Assembly (NCBI GenBank): GCA_910576815.1
Contig: CAJTKA010000012.1
Coordinates: forward strand, 16,676 to 80,675
Source: an uncultured Lachnospiraceae bacterium
GTDB lineage: Bacteria; Bacillota; Clostridia; Lachnospirales; Lachnospiraceae
Length of the DNA: 64,000 nucleotides
Direction: 5' to 3'
This document shows positions 43,277 through 52,153 of the stretch, piece after piece. Position 1 is the first letter of the stretch, and each line of letters begins with the position of its first letter. The notes under the pieces are model-generated. The model was not told the DNA's origin, did not search any database, and saw only the letters and a program-made list of their open reading frames with translations. Position numbers and translations under genes: made by a program.

Positions 43277-45480
43277 GGCGTATTCCCTTTTTCAATCACA
43301 AACAGTCTCGCCATCACAGGCTTCTCAAACGTGACTGTCAACGCATCCCCTTCCATTCGAAAAGCCGTCTCCTCCTTTTGCGGATAGAGGCAGGAAACCT
43401 TGATTCCTTCCTTCGCAAAAGGAAGACTTCCCAGCGGGATCGTCAGCTCGGTTTCTGTGCAGACCGTCCCCTGCCTGATACGTCTGTCATTATTCTTTCC
43501 TTCCATCTGCCGCTTCCACACCGCCAGATAAGCCTTATCCGGAAGCTGCAAGCCGCCGCAGGCCCAGAGATCTTCGTTATCCGTCAAATCGAGCGGCCAG
43601 AACGGAAGCGCCTGTTTGATATCGCCGCGTATCTGTTTATAACAGGCAATGCCCTCTTTCACCAAAGCCACGCGCTCTGCGGGAAGTTCCGCCAGATGGC
43701 CCGACTGATGAATACGTGCCAGCATAGCATTTATCATATTGTAGATGACTTCCTCCTTATCCCCCGCCCGCTGCGGATAAGACCAAATCGCGCCCTGCTC
43801 CGGGGTGACGCCTGTGGGCGCATTCGCCGCAATGGTCGCATAGTTGCGGTAATCTTCCTGATCGGAAGTAGACTGAATGCTGTAGCGTGAAAGCAGTGCA
43901 TAGTCAATCCGTAAGCCGCCGCTGGAGCAGTTTTCGATCACCAAGTCAGGGTATTTGGCAAATACGCTGTCCAGCCAGGCAAGATACGCCTTTTCATGTT
44001 CGAGCATCCCCTGTCCCACGCTTTCGGCGCCAAGTTCCGTGCCGATGCCCGGCTCAATATTATAATCCATCTTGATATAACCCACGCCGTACTCATTCAC
44101 CACGCGGTCGATCACCTCATTGACATGGTCGATGACCGCCGGGTTGCGGAAATCAAGCTGATATCTGCTCCTGTCAAACACCCTCTTCCTATGACGCACA
44201 AAAAACCAGTCGTCGGGCGCTTTCTTCGCTTTCTCACAGTTGATGCCCATGACCTCAAGCTCCAGCCAGACGCCGGGGATCATGCCCCTTTCCCTGATAC
44301 AGTCCGTCACTTCCTTAATGCCGTTCGGGAAGCGCTCCCTACTCTCCTGCCACTCGCCCACGCTGTCCCACCAGCTTCCGGGCGCGTACCAGCCCGCGTC
44401 AATGACAAAGTATTCGCAGCCGCTTTCCGCTGCCGCCTCGATCAACGGCATTTCCTTCTCGGTAGTGGGGTCGCCGAAGAGACAGTTCATGTAATCGTTA
44501 AAAATCACGGGCAGATTTTCATTATCTTTATTTTTCCTGCGGATCAGACGGCGGTATTTGGTCAGTTCTCCCATCGCCATCTCAAAACTGTCCTCGCTGA
44601 CGCCCACCGCCACGGGCACGGAAGTAAAGCTCTCTCCCGGCGTAAGGTTCTTGAACCAATGGGACTGCACTTCTGTCGGACCGCTGACACAGACATAAAA
44701 ATTCGAGTTTTGATCCCCGATCTCGTAATGCCAGGAGCCGTTGTGCTCAATCTGCCAGAACAGGGCTGTGTGCGCCTGTGTATTCTCCACATAGCCGAGG
44801 GGCAGATACTTCTTCGTCGACCAATTTCCCGTATTGGTGATCTCCATGACCTGAGAAGTCCGCTGATAGACGACAGGCTGTGTCTGGGCAAAGCCCAGAT
44901 CCCCGAAACGGTACTCCTTTACGCTCATCTCCTTCTGCCAGCCGTTGTAAGGAATCCGCATCCGCATTTTTTCATCAGAAGACAATTCTCCTTCCTTTTC
45001 AATTCCCGTATAACAAAAGGACGAAAGATATTCCAGACACTGTACATCGCTTCCCTCATTCGTGACCGTACTCCACATGCGAACGACGGATGTACCCCGA
45101 TAAAACTGCATCACCGTCTCCACGCGGGCGTGTGTGATTTGCGCATCCCTCTGGATAATAGTAAGCCTGCGGCCCGTCTCGTTCTCCTCATCCCGCATCC
45201 CCTCATAGGTGAGCAGATAACCGGGTGCCGTTACGATATGCTTATTACCGTGTTTCTCATAAGGGCGGTCATACCCCGAAAAGCTGACCTGTACAAACTG
45301 AAAGGCTTCCTCCATAAGCTGCCTTCTCCGCTCCTGATCCTCCTTGCATTCCTTCCCGAGTTTGCAAATATCGTCCTCACAAAAAGGCACTGCCGAAAAG
45401 TGCAGCAGCTTTAGCTGTTTTTTTTCGGTGATCCCGAACACAAGATAAATGCCGTTTTCATGAATGTTTATGTATTCCAT
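43270..45480 (-). CDS. Alpha-galactosidase, GH36
   Basis: 736 residues, no signal peptide. Hydrolyses terminal alpha-galactose of melibiose or raffinose-type sugars in the cytoplasm. Seen: NDYMNCLFGDPTTEKEMPLIEAA, FVIDAGWY, the nucleophile Asp in GYIKMDYNIEPG, and the acid/base region ENCSSGGLRIDYALLSRYSIQSTSDQEDY, all GH36 hallmarks. ATG 45480 follows AAAGGA. It overlaps the glycosylase gene downstream by 7 bases. Confidence 0.92.
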   Translation of the reverse strand: MEYINIHENGIYLVFGITEKKQLKLLHFSAVPFCEDDICKLGKECKEDQERRRQLMEEAFQFVQVSFSGYDRPYEKHGNKHIVTAPGYLLTYEGMRDEENETGRRLTIIQRDAQITHARVETVMQFYRGTSVVRMWSTVTNEGSDVQCLEYLSSFCYTGIEKEGELSSDEKMRMRIPYNGWQKEMSVKEYRFGDLGFAQTQPVVYQRTSQVMEITNTGNWSTKKYLPLGYVENTQAHTALFWQIEHNGSWHYEIGDQNSNFYVCVSGPTEVQSHWFKNLTPGESFTSVPVAVGVSEDSFEMAMGELTKYRRLIRRKNKDNENLPVIFNDYMNCLFGDPTTEKEMPLIEAAAESGCEYFVIDAGWYAPGSWWDSVGEWQESRERFPNGIKEVTDCIRERGMIPGVWLELEVMGINCEKAKKAPDDWFFVRHRKRVFDRSRYQLDFRNPAVIDHVNEVIDRVVNEYGVGYIKMDYNIEPGIGTELGAESVGQGMLEHEKAYLAWLDSVFAKYPDLVIENCSSGGLRIDYALLSRYSIQSTSDQEDYRNYATIAANAPTGVTPEQGAIWSYPQRAGDKEEVIYNMINAMLARIHQSGHLAELPAERVALVKEGIACYKQIRGDIKQALPFWPLDLTDNEDLWACGGLQLPDKAYLAVWKRQMEGKNNDRRIRQGTVCTETELTIPLGSLPFAKEGIKVSCLYPQKEETAFRMEGDALTVTFEKPVMARLFVIEKGNTPC

Positions 45481-45530
45481 GTCTGTCGTCCTTTCCCGTT
45501 TCACCCTGATATATGGCCATCCTATTTCAT

Positions 45531-47414
45531 TTATTTCTTTCCTGTCTTTTTCTTTACCATAACAATATATAAAATAATTACCACCAAAGCAATGACAATA
45601 CATATCACGATGATCCACTGATAGGTACTGCCATTCGTTTCAGAAGAAGGTTTCGACTGCTGCACGGCGTCATCCGCCTCATCCTGACCGTTATTGGAAG
45701 CTATATCGGATTCTGTATCGGAATCTTCTTCCACGGATTCATTGGCAGCAGACTCCTCGGTTGTCCCATCTGCCTCACCTTCTTTTAGGACCTGTGCTTC
45801 GTATCGGTCCTTTTCTTCTACCATGGTTATGGAGATATCATCTACATAAAAAACATCTACACCGTCTCCCTGGAAAAACAAAGCTCTTTCACAGGGGTCT
45901 TCCCAAAACTGATAGGAAAAGGTCACTTCAGTCCACGCCGTGTCCAGTTGTGCCGTGACCAGATCCTGACTTTCGTTCTCCAAAATACCCAAAGTCACGG
46001 TTCCCTGACTTTCCGATTTTAAATACAGTTTTACGTTAATGGTTTTTCCCGCAAACTTGGAAAGGTCCATGGTAACATAGGAGCTCTTATCCGAATTGGG
46101 AATCACAGCGCTGAAACCGACATTGGCATCCTTGGTATGATTTACTTTTGCCTTTTTAGTCAACGTCTTAGGCGTAAAGCCATACTGTTCGGGGGTGGCA
46201 AGGACTGTTGCACCCGCTTCATCATAAGGTTCAAAATCAATGAAGATATCCTTGGGCTTATTTGCCTCCGGATCACCATAAATAAAGGCGCTCAACAGTT
46301 CCGGATACGCCTGCTCCCCTGTCTCTCTCTCAAAATAGTTGTGGCATTCTCCGCCGCTGTTTCCCTTGGCACCATTGTCCCATACCACTGCCGGTATCCC
46401 GTTTTCTCTGGTAATGTCGCCAATGAAAGTGAACCATAACTTCCTTGCGTCTTCATTGTCTCTGGTATTGGTAGCGCCGCACTCTCCCATAACGACCGGG
46501 ATCCCCTTGTCCAAAAAAAGATACTTAAGGTTGCCGATCAAAGATGTAATATCCGCCGTGTCCTGTGAATTGTTGGGGTTAAAACTTTCCTGATCATCCG
46601 TCAGGCAGAAACTGTACGGTGAATAACAGTGAACGGAAATGATCACATTCTCCGCATCCTTCCCGTTGTACTGAGGGATCTGAATGGAATTTAGCACCGC
46701 AGCACTGCTTGAGGCAGCATACCCCGGAATCATCAGCGCTCTCTCTGCATTGTATCCTTTTCCATTGTTCCTGATGCAATCCACGAAAACCTGATCCAGG
46801 TAATTCACAGCCTCGTAACAGGCCTGATTTCCGGTCCACTCATACCCCATACCGGTGGCACGGGGTTCGTTCATCCCTTCAAAGAGCAAGTGCTGGTCAT
46901 ACTCCGCGAAACGATCCGCAAGCTGCGACCAGACGGCATGTAACTCTTTGCCGATCTCCTCATAATTTTCATGAATATTTTTATCATTGACCCATTCTTC
47001 ATGATGTACATTCAAAATCACAAACAAGTCGTTTTCAAACGCATAGTCTACGATTTCATTGACCCGGTTTAAAAACGCTTCATCGATTTGATATCCATTA
47101 GACTTGTCAATAAAATTGTTCCATGTGACAGGAATCCGAATGGTGGTAAAGCCCGCGGCCTTTACGCCGTCGATCAGCTCCTTGGTAACTTTCGGATTTC
47201 CCCAGGATGTCTCCTGGCTGTAAATATTATTCGGACTTCCGCCGGTGGCATCGAAGGTATTTCCCAGATTCCACCCCTTTCCCATCATCTGGGTAATTTC
47301 CATGGCTGTTTTTCCCGTTAATTTTTCTCCCTCCGCCTTGGAAGCGACTGGAAAAAGACCTGCCAGCAAGACTGATGCTAACAGAAAGGCTGTTATTTTC
47401 AATGATTTTTTCAT
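45531..47414 (-). CDS. Membrane-anchored GH5 endoglucanase-like enzyme
   Basis: 627 residues. 1-27: signal peptide (LLASVLLAGLFPVASKAEG). About 35-370: GH5 barrel (MGKGWNLGNTFDA, TIRIPVTW, NVHHE, acid/base Glu in FEGMNEPRA, nucleophile Glu in VVMGECGA). About 390-535: a beta-sandwich carbohydrate-binding module (FSAVIPNSDKSSYVTMDL; YVDDISITMV). An acidic Glu/Ser/Asp linker leads to a C-terminal helix QWIIVICIVIALVVIILYIVMV and Lys-rich tail, so the enzyme is tethered outside the membrane. GGAGG before the ATG. Likely attacks beta-glucan or mannan. Confidence 0.9.
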   Translation of the reverse strand: MKKSLKITAFLLASVLLAGLFPVASKAEGEKLTGKTAMEITQMMGKGWNLGNTFDATGGSPNNIYSQETSWGNPKVTKELIDGVKAAGFTTIRIPVTWNNFIDKSNGYQIDEAFLNRVNEIVDYAFENDLFVILNVHHEEWVNDKNIHENYEEIGKELHAVWSQLADRFAEYDQHLLFEGMNEPRATGMGYEWTGNQACYEAVNYLDQVFVDCIRNNGKGYNAERALMIPGYAASSSAAVLNSIQIPQYNGKDAENVIISVHCYSPYSFCLTDDQESFNPNNSQDTADITSLIGNLKYLFLDKGIPVVMGECGATNTRDNEDARKLWFTFIGDITRENGIPAVVWDNGAKGNSGGECHNYFERETGEQAYPELLSAFIYGDPEANKPKDIFIDFEPYDEAGATVLATPEQYGFTPKTLTKKAKVNHTKDANVGFSAVIPNSDKSSYVTMDLSKFAGKTINVKLYLKSESQGTVTLGILENESQDLVTAQLDTAWTEVTFSYQFWEDPCERALFFQGDGVDVFYVDDISITMVEEKDRYEAQVLKEGEADGTTEESAANESVEEDSDTESDIASNNGQDEADDAVQQSKPSSETNGSTYQWIIVICIVIALVVIILYIVMVKKKTGKK

Positions 47415-47463
47415 ATTGACATCCTCCTTTGCATGGATACCTTTCGAGTGCCATCTGTAAATT

Positions 47464-47492
47464 ATTATTACAAATATTGTTCATTTTGTCTA
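47464..47492 (-). promoter_or_regulatory. Sigma-A-type promoter for the GH5 gene
   Basis: On the minus strand, -35 TAGACA (47487-47492), 17-bp spacer, -10 AATAAT (47464-47469), about 50 bp before the GH5 ATG. Confidence 0.65.
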
Positions 47493-47573
47493 CCTATTGA
47501 GAATAATACTTGTCAGTTCATCCTGCGCCAAAACATACTATCTTTCTAAAGCACTTGTAATCAGCCTCCATCC

Positions 47574-47602
47574 TTGAAATATTTGTGTCGTTAACATATA
47601 AT
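47574..47602 (+). promoter_or_regulatory. Sigma-A-type promoter for the attenuated MFS gene
   Basis: -35 TTGAAA (47574-47579), 17-bp spacer and perfect -10 TATAAT (47597-47602). Transcription would begin near 47609, giving a leader of roughly 240 bases before the MFS gene, which contains the leader peptide and attenuator. Confidence 0.8.
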
Positions 47603-47723
47603 ATAGGTATCAGTCGAATGGAAATGACACCATTTGAATATTGGAAAACATTGACTGCGAAACAGAGTCGTTAATGTCTGTTATAGAAACGATTCGTTCG
47701 CCGTGACGGGAAAGGAGACACTT

Positions 47724-47762
47724 ATGATACTTTGCATTGCATCTGCTCCATGCAGAGTCTGA
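47724..47762 (+). CDS. Leader peptide of the MFS attenuator
   Basis: A 12-codon frame, MILCIASAPCRV, with AAAGGAG 6 bases upstream. Its stop codon (47760-47762) lies inside the 5-prime arm of the terminator hairpin. A ribosome finishing or stalling here would cover that arm. Leader peptides of this size precede antibiotic-inducible efflux and methylase genes in Firmicutes. Probably regulatory only, with no other function. Confidence 0.7.
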   Translation: MILCIASAPCRV

Positions 47763-47820
47763 GGAGACTGCATGGAGGAACAGCCAGGCGCTGATATCCT
47801 CAGACTTTGCTTCTGTTTTT
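47746..47820 (+). promoter_or_regulatory. Transcription attenuator with competing hairpins
   Basis: Two mutually exclusive stems. Anti-terminator: CTCCATGCAG (47746-47755) with CTGCATGGAG (47768-47777), 10 perfect pairs. Terminator: 47752-47765 with 47797-47810, 14 pairs (one G-U), followed by TTCTGTTTTT (47811-47820). They share bases 47752-47755, and the leader-peptide stop codon is in the terminator's left arm. Confidence 0.85.
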
Positions 47821-47852
47821 AGAAATCATAAAATGAAAAGGAGCAAAGTAAA

Positions 47853-49136
47853 ATGGAAAAATTAAAAAAACATGATATTGTGGAACTTAGGGACTTTTTT
47901 CTGCTCTGGAGCACGCAAAGCCTCTCGCAGCTTGGCAGCAGCATCACCGGCTTTGCATTAACTTTGTGGCTGTACGAAAAGACAGGGTCATCTCTTGGCA
48001 CGGCGGCGCTCACGATCTGTACCTACGCGCCCTATGTGATTATGAGCATTTTTGCGGGTGCCCTGACGGATCGGTTTGATAAGAAAAAGACGATGCTCGT
48101 CTGCGATCTGTTTGCGGCAGTATGCACGGTTCTCGTTTTCGTACTCTTTCGAACAAACCAACTGGCTGTGTGGCATCTCTATGCCCTGAATGTACTGTCC
48201 GGGCTAATGAACACCGTGCAGCAGCCCGCCTCCGAGGTGGCGATGACGTTAATCGTCCCCGAAAAACATTACCAGAAAACAAGCGGACTGCGCTCCCTGT
48301 CAAGATCGCTGATCTCCATCCTCAATCCCTTACTTGCCGCCGCCCTGTATTCCTTTGCAGGTCTCACGCTGGTGATCGCGGTCGATCTTACCAGCTTTGC
48401 CATCGCTTTTACCACGCTTTTATTCTGCATTCGTATTCCGAAACGCGAAGGCAAAAAAGAGGAAGGCCTGTTAAAACTTGCCGGGGAAGGGCTTTCGTTC
48501 TTAAAGGCAAATCCGCTGATCCTGACCCTGATCCTGTTTATGGCAGGCGTCAACCTGACGGCGTCCGCTTTTGACGCCACCCTGCCGGGCTATGTAATTC
48601 CCAATCCACGAGGCGGCACATCCATGCTTGGTATCGTCACTTCCTGCGCGGGGATCGCCATGATCGTGGGAAGCCTTCTGGTTCCGCTTTTGCCGACACC
48701 AAAAAACCGTGTGCGGGTGATTTACCTGACGATGCTGTTCTCGCTGGGCAGTGAAAATTTCATTCTGGCATTTTCCAGAAGTCCTCTGCTATGGTGTATC
48801 GGACAGCTCATCGGCTGGAGCGTCGTGCCCATTATGGACGCCAATCTGGATGTGATCCTACGGACCACCATTCCCGTGGAACTACAGGGCCGCGTCTATG
48901 CCTGCCGCAATACCTTTCAATTTTTCACCATACCGATCGGTTTGTTTCTGGGCGGTTTCATGGTGGATCAGGTATGCGAACCCTTTATGGCAGCGCACGG
49001 CTCTTGGCCAATTTTGCAAACACTTTTCGGCACGGGAAAAGGCTCCGGCGCTGCGCTGATGATGCTGATTCTGGGCGTGTTCGGGACCCTCATGTGCCTT
49101 GTCACAGGCAGGAAACTCAATCACTACAAGCCATAA
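47853..49136 (+). CDS. MFS efflux transporter (macrolide-efflux-like)
   Basis: 427 residues with 12 predicted membrane helices. The N-terminal half has the MFS loop FAGALTDRFDKKKTMLVCD between helices 2 and 3 and WSTQSLSQLGSSITGFALTLWLYEKTGS at the start, typical of the Mef/MFS_3 group that pumps macrolides or related drugs using the proton gradient. Preceded by AAGGAG and by a leader-peptide attenuator, a control style usual for ribosome-targeting antibiotic resistance. The drug is not identified. It is monocistronic and ends in a strong terminator. Confidence 0.85.
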   Translation: MEKLKKHDIVELRDFFLLWSTQSLSQLGSSITGFALTLWLYEKTGSSLGTAALTICTYAPYVIMSIFAGALTDRFDKKKTMLVCDLFAAVCTVLVFVLFRTNQLAVWHLYALNVLSGLMNTVQQPASEVAMTLIVPEKHYQKTSGLRSLSRSLISILNPLLAAALYSFAGLTLVIAVDLTSFAIAFTTLLFCIRIPKREGKKEEGLLKLAGEGLSFLKANPLILTLILFMAGVNLTASAFDATLPGYVIPNPRGGTSMLGIVTSCAGIAMIVGSLLVPLLPTPKNRVRVIYLTMLFSLGSENFILAFSRSPLLWCIGQLIGWSVVPIMDANLDVILRTTIPVELQGRVYACRNTFQFFTIPIGLFLGGFMVDQVCEPFMAAHGSWPILQTLFGTGKGSGAALMMLILGVFGTLMCLVTGRKLNHYKP

Positions 49137-49146
49137 GCAATGAAAC

Positions 49147-49185
49147 AAAAAAGAAGCAGCGGATGATTCCCACTGCTTCTTTTTT
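49147..49185 (+). terminator. Bidirectional terminator after the MFS gene
   Basis: AAAAAAGAAGCAG and CTGCTTCTTTTTT form a 13-bp stem with a run of T after it on plus and, by symmetry, on minus, so it can also end the Cys-rich small-protein transcript. Confidence 0.88.
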
Positions 49186-49203
49186 ATTTGCCAAGCCCTA
49201 TGC

Positions 49204-49356
49204 TTATCTTTCTTTCTCTTTCCCGCAATTGCCGTGGCACATACCCGAGGCGGGGCAGCCGATACAACCCGCGCCCCGCTTTTTTGCCTTAACAAGGAAA
49301 CGAATAGCCGCCCCTGCCAAAACTGCCACAATCCCTATGATAATCAAATTTCCCAT
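49204..49356 (-). CDS. FeoB-associated Cys-rich membrane protein
   Basis: 50 residues. One N-terminal membrane helix (GNLIIIGIVAVLAGAAIRFLV), a basic stretch KAKKRG, and a Cys-rich tail CIGCPASGMCHGNC. This matches the small proteins encoded after feoB in many Clostridia, believed to help FeoB with iron or redox handling. AAAGGA lies 8 bases before the ATG. It is the last gene of the feo operon. Confidence 0.85.
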   Translation of the reverse strand: MGNLIIIGIVAVLAGAAIRFLVKAKKRGAGCIGCPASGMCHGNCGKEKER

Positions 49357-49499
49357 ATCATGATTCCTTTCATATTCTGTCCTGCACCGATTTTATATCT
49401 CATAATTATTCTTCTCTTATAATGCAGTCTCTATTGATACCGCCTAATTTATGTCGCTTTTTCAATGATGCAGTCCCTTTTGATTCTCTTTTTCGAAAT

Positions 49500-51506
49500 T
49501 CATGCCGCCTTACGCAGCGCATACTCAGCCATGAATTGTCTGTTCGTCCTGCGGATCAAAATCGTCACCGCCACAGCCATCGCCGCCACCACGGTCAGTC
49601 CCGGCACAAAGCCCGCGCCTACGCTGCCCGTCGTAACAAGCGTGCCGATCTGATAGACCAGAAAGGCCACCGTAAACCCGGTTCCCATCTGTAAACCAAT
49701 GCCTGCCCAGAGCCACTTTTTGCTCTGCATCTCCGCATTCATCGCGCCAAGCGCCGCAAAACAGGGAGGCGTAAACAGATTAAACATCAGGTAAGCGAGG
49801 GCCGCCACTCTGGTCAGCGCCATAGCCTGCGCCACCACGTTGCCGTCACCGACAAGTGCCAATTCCTCCGTGTCGATAAACGCGCTCAAACCATAGCAGA
49901 CCGCCAGCGTACCGACCACATTTTCCTTGGCAATAAAGCCGGTGATGGCTGCTGCCGCCAGCTGCCACGCCATAATTCCGACGATGGGCAAAAGAAGCAC
50001 CGCCACGGGAGAAGCAATCGTTGCCAGAATGGAAGTGCTCTCCATCCCCTCCTCCACTACCTGCAGCTGCCAGTTGAAAGACTGCATGATCTGCACGACC
50101 GTATTGCATACCAATATGATGGTGCCCGCCTTAACGATATAGGCCTTTCCGCGCCCCATCATAGAAATGGCAGCCCGTTTCATGCTCGGCAGCTTATACT
50201 CCGGCAGTTCGATGAGAAAGAAGGATTTTCTGTATTTATGTCCCGTCACCGCACCCACTAACAACGCGCCAAACAGGATCAAAACAATCCCCGCAAAATA
50301 CATGACCACACCGACCCAAGGCGTTTCCGGAAAGAATGCGCCCACGAAAAGCGCAATCACGGGCAGCTTTGCGCCGCAGGGCATGAAAGGCGTGAGCATG
50401 GCAGTCGCCCGCCTCTCCCTCTCGTTTCTGATGGTGCGGCAGGCCATAATGCCGGGAATCGCGCAGCCCGTACCGATCACCATGGGAATCACGGATTTCC
50501 CCGAAAGCCCCACCCTCTTAAAGATCGGATCGAGCACCACTGTAGCGCGCGCCATATACCCGCAGTCCTCCAAAAGCGCAATCAGGAAGTACATCACCAT
50601 TACAAGTGGCAGGAACCCGACCACCGCGCCTACGCCGCCAATGATGCCGTCCACTAACAGGGACTGCAAAAAAGGATCAGCATCCTCTGTAAGCCCCGCC
50701 ACAAATCCCTGGAAGGTTTCGATCCAACCGACCAGCCAGTCGGCGATCCATGTGCCGAGCGTTGATTGGGATATATAGAACACCAGAAACATGATTCCTG
50801 CAAAAATTGGGATACCAAGCCAGGGACTGGTGAGCACCGCATCCAGTTTATCCTGGCCGTTCTTTTCTTTCGTCAGCACCCTGCGCTTTTCTACACTATA
50901 CACAATTTCATTAACGAATGCAAAGCGTTTCCTGTCCGCCGCCTCTACCGCCTCTCTGCTTCGCAGATCGATCTCTTCCTGCGCATAGGGTGCTTTCTGT
51001 TCGCCGCCCGCCGCCAAGACTGCCTGTTCCACCACTGCCTTTAAGCCATTATGCCCAGAAGCGGTGGATACCGTCTGCAATACGGGACAGCCCAGCTTCT
51101 CAGACAAAAGCTGCACATTGATTTCCGTTTCTTTCTTCTCATTGATATCACTTTTATTCAAAGCGACCACCATTGGAATACCCAGCTCCAAAAGCTGCGT
51201 CGTAAAAAACAGGCTACGGCTTAAGTTGGTGGCGTCCACGATATTGATGATGGCATCGGGGTTCTCGTTCTTCACATACGCGCTGGTAATACTCTCCTCC
51301 GATGTAAAAGGCGACATCGAATAAGCTCCCGGCAGATCCACCATGATCAGTTCCTGCGGCCCGTCATAGTAAGCTCTTTTGATCGGACTCTCCTTCTTTT
51401 CCACGGTGACGCCCGCCCAGTTGCCGACCTTTTCATTCCTGCCGGTGAGGGCGTTGTACATCGTGGTTTTTCCGCTGTTGGGGTTTCCCGTCAGTGCAAT
51501 TCTCAT
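49500..51506 (-). CDS. feoB: Ferrous iron transport GTPase FeoB
   Basis: 668 residues. N-terminal G-protein domain with G1 GNPNSGKT, G3 DLPGAYS and G4 NKSD; then a GDI-like helical linker and the polytopic core with Gate motifs (GYMARATVVLDPIFKRVGLSGKSVIPMVIGTGCAIPGIMACRT). Imports Fe2+. I use ATG 51506, 9 bases after AGGAGG; further in-frame ATGs lie upstream but too close to that site. An operator-like GTTAGT-N4-ACTAAC lies between feoA and feoB. Confidence 0.93.
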   Translation of the reverse strand: MRIALTGNPNSGKTTMYNALTGRNEKVGNWAGVTVEKKESPIKRAYYDGPQELIMVDLPGAYSMSPFTSEESITSAYVKNENPDAIINIVDATNLSRSLFFTTQLLELGIPMVVALNKSDINEKKETEINVQLLSEKLGCPVLQTVSTASGHNGLKAVVEQAVLAAGGEQKAPYAQEEIDLRSREAVEAADRKRFAFVNEIVYSVEKRRVLTKEKNGQDKLDAVLTSPWLGIPIFAGIMFLVFYISQSTLGTWIADWLVGWIETFQGFVAGLTEDADPFLQSLLVDGIIGGVGAVVGFLPLVMVMYFLIALLEDCGYMARATVVLDPIFKRVGLSGKSVIPMVIGTGCAIPGIMACRTIRNERERRATAMLTPFMPCGAKLPVIALFVGAFFPETPWVGVVMYFAGIVLILFGALLVGAVTGHKYRKSFFLIELPEYKLPSMKRAAISMMGRGKAYIVKAGTIILVCNTVVQIMQSFNWQLQVVEEGMESTSILATIASPVAVLLLPIVGIMAWQLAAAAITGFIAKENVVGTLAVCYGLSAFIDTEELALVGDGNVVAQAMALTRVAALAYLMFNLFTPPCFAALGAMNAEMQSKKWLWAGIGLQMGTGFTVAFLVYQIGTLVTTGSVGAGFVPGLTVVAAMAVAVTILIRRTNRQFMAEYALRKAA

Positions 51507-51572
51507 TTCATTCATCCTCCTCATTCTCATTTCTTTTCCACGATTTGTCTTCTTCTTTAACCGATTTTTTGA

Positions 51573-51588
51573 GTTAGTTTTTACTAAC
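51573..51588. promoter_or_regulatory. DtxR-type operator between feoA and feoB
   Basis: GTTAGT-TTTT-ACTAAC, perfect 6-bp arms. It shares GTTAG-N6-CTAAC with the two sites upstream of feoA and probably gives feoB its own iron-controlled promoter. Confidence 0.75.
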
Positions 51589-51645
51589 CTCTGGCAGTAA
51601 AAAATGTCGCTCCCTATCGCGAACGACCTCTGTCAACTCCGCGGA

Positions 51646-51858
51646 TCATATTGAAATAGCTTCCGCTAAATCAGTATCCATATTGTATCTGGCATCCTTG
51701 ATCGAGACCACGCAGCCGCCCTTCCTATGGGAAATCACCGTGATCGGCTCCCCGCTGTAACAGCCCAGCGAAAAGAGGAATGACTTCAATTCTTCATCCT
51801 GTGCCTCGATTTCTTTGACTATGTATTCTTCTCCGACTCTTGCTTCGATCAGATTCAT
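51646..51858 (-). CDS. feoA: FeoA-type SH3-like regulator/partner of FeoB
   Basis: 70 residues, a small SH3-like beta barrel: EYIVKEIEAQDEELKSFLFSLGCYSGEPITVISHRKGGCVVSIKDARYNMDTDLAEAI, the standard FeoA pattern (LGCxxG ... A-I). Binds FeoB and affects its GTPase or uptake activity. AAGGAGG lies 6 bases before the ATG. Two DtxR-type operators are about 85-120 bp upstream. Confidence 0.9.
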   Translation of the reverse strand: MNLIEARVGEEYIVKEIEAQDEELKSFLFSLGCYSGEPITVISHRKGGCVVSIKDARYNMDTDLAEAISI

Positions 51859-51941
51859 AACTGCCTCCTTCCCAGCTTAACATGCTTTATTGGCATCATC
51901 GCATCCCCATTTTTCCATATTCATTCGCTTTCAATCATTGT

Positions 51942-51977
51942 GTTAGTCTTCGCCAACTACAGTTAGTATATGCTAAC
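51942..51977. promoter_or_regulatory. Tandem DtxR-type operators upstream of feoA
   Basis: GTTAG-TATATG-CTAAC (51962-51977) and GTTAG-TCTTCG-CCAAC (51942-51957), one mismatch in the second, 20 bp apart. The pair sits just before the feoA transcript. With the third site before feoB, the consensus GTTAG-N6-CTAAC is shared by all. Confidence 0.8.
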
Positions 51978-52153
51978 TCATTCATATTGTCAATACCACT
52001 TTACATTTTTTTCCGTTCCCATTCATTTCAACACGCGGCTGCCTATCACAAAAGCAAGCAAAATCGCCTCTGTTTTTGTTGTCTTTGCCCGCATAAAATG
52101 GTATCATATACGCAATAGCAATAAGCTGTGCTAAACAAAAACGGGGGAACCAC

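Noticed and set aside
43996..45414. Long open frame (about 470 codons) on the plus strand opposite the alpha-galactosidase gene
   Set aside because: It mirrors the codon bias of the GH36 gene, shows no domain motif or ribosome site, and the GH36 assignment on the other strand is certain.
48122..48574. Second open frame inside the MFS gene on the same strand
   Set aside because: Composition shadow of the MFS gene with an Arg/Pro-rich, domain-free translation.
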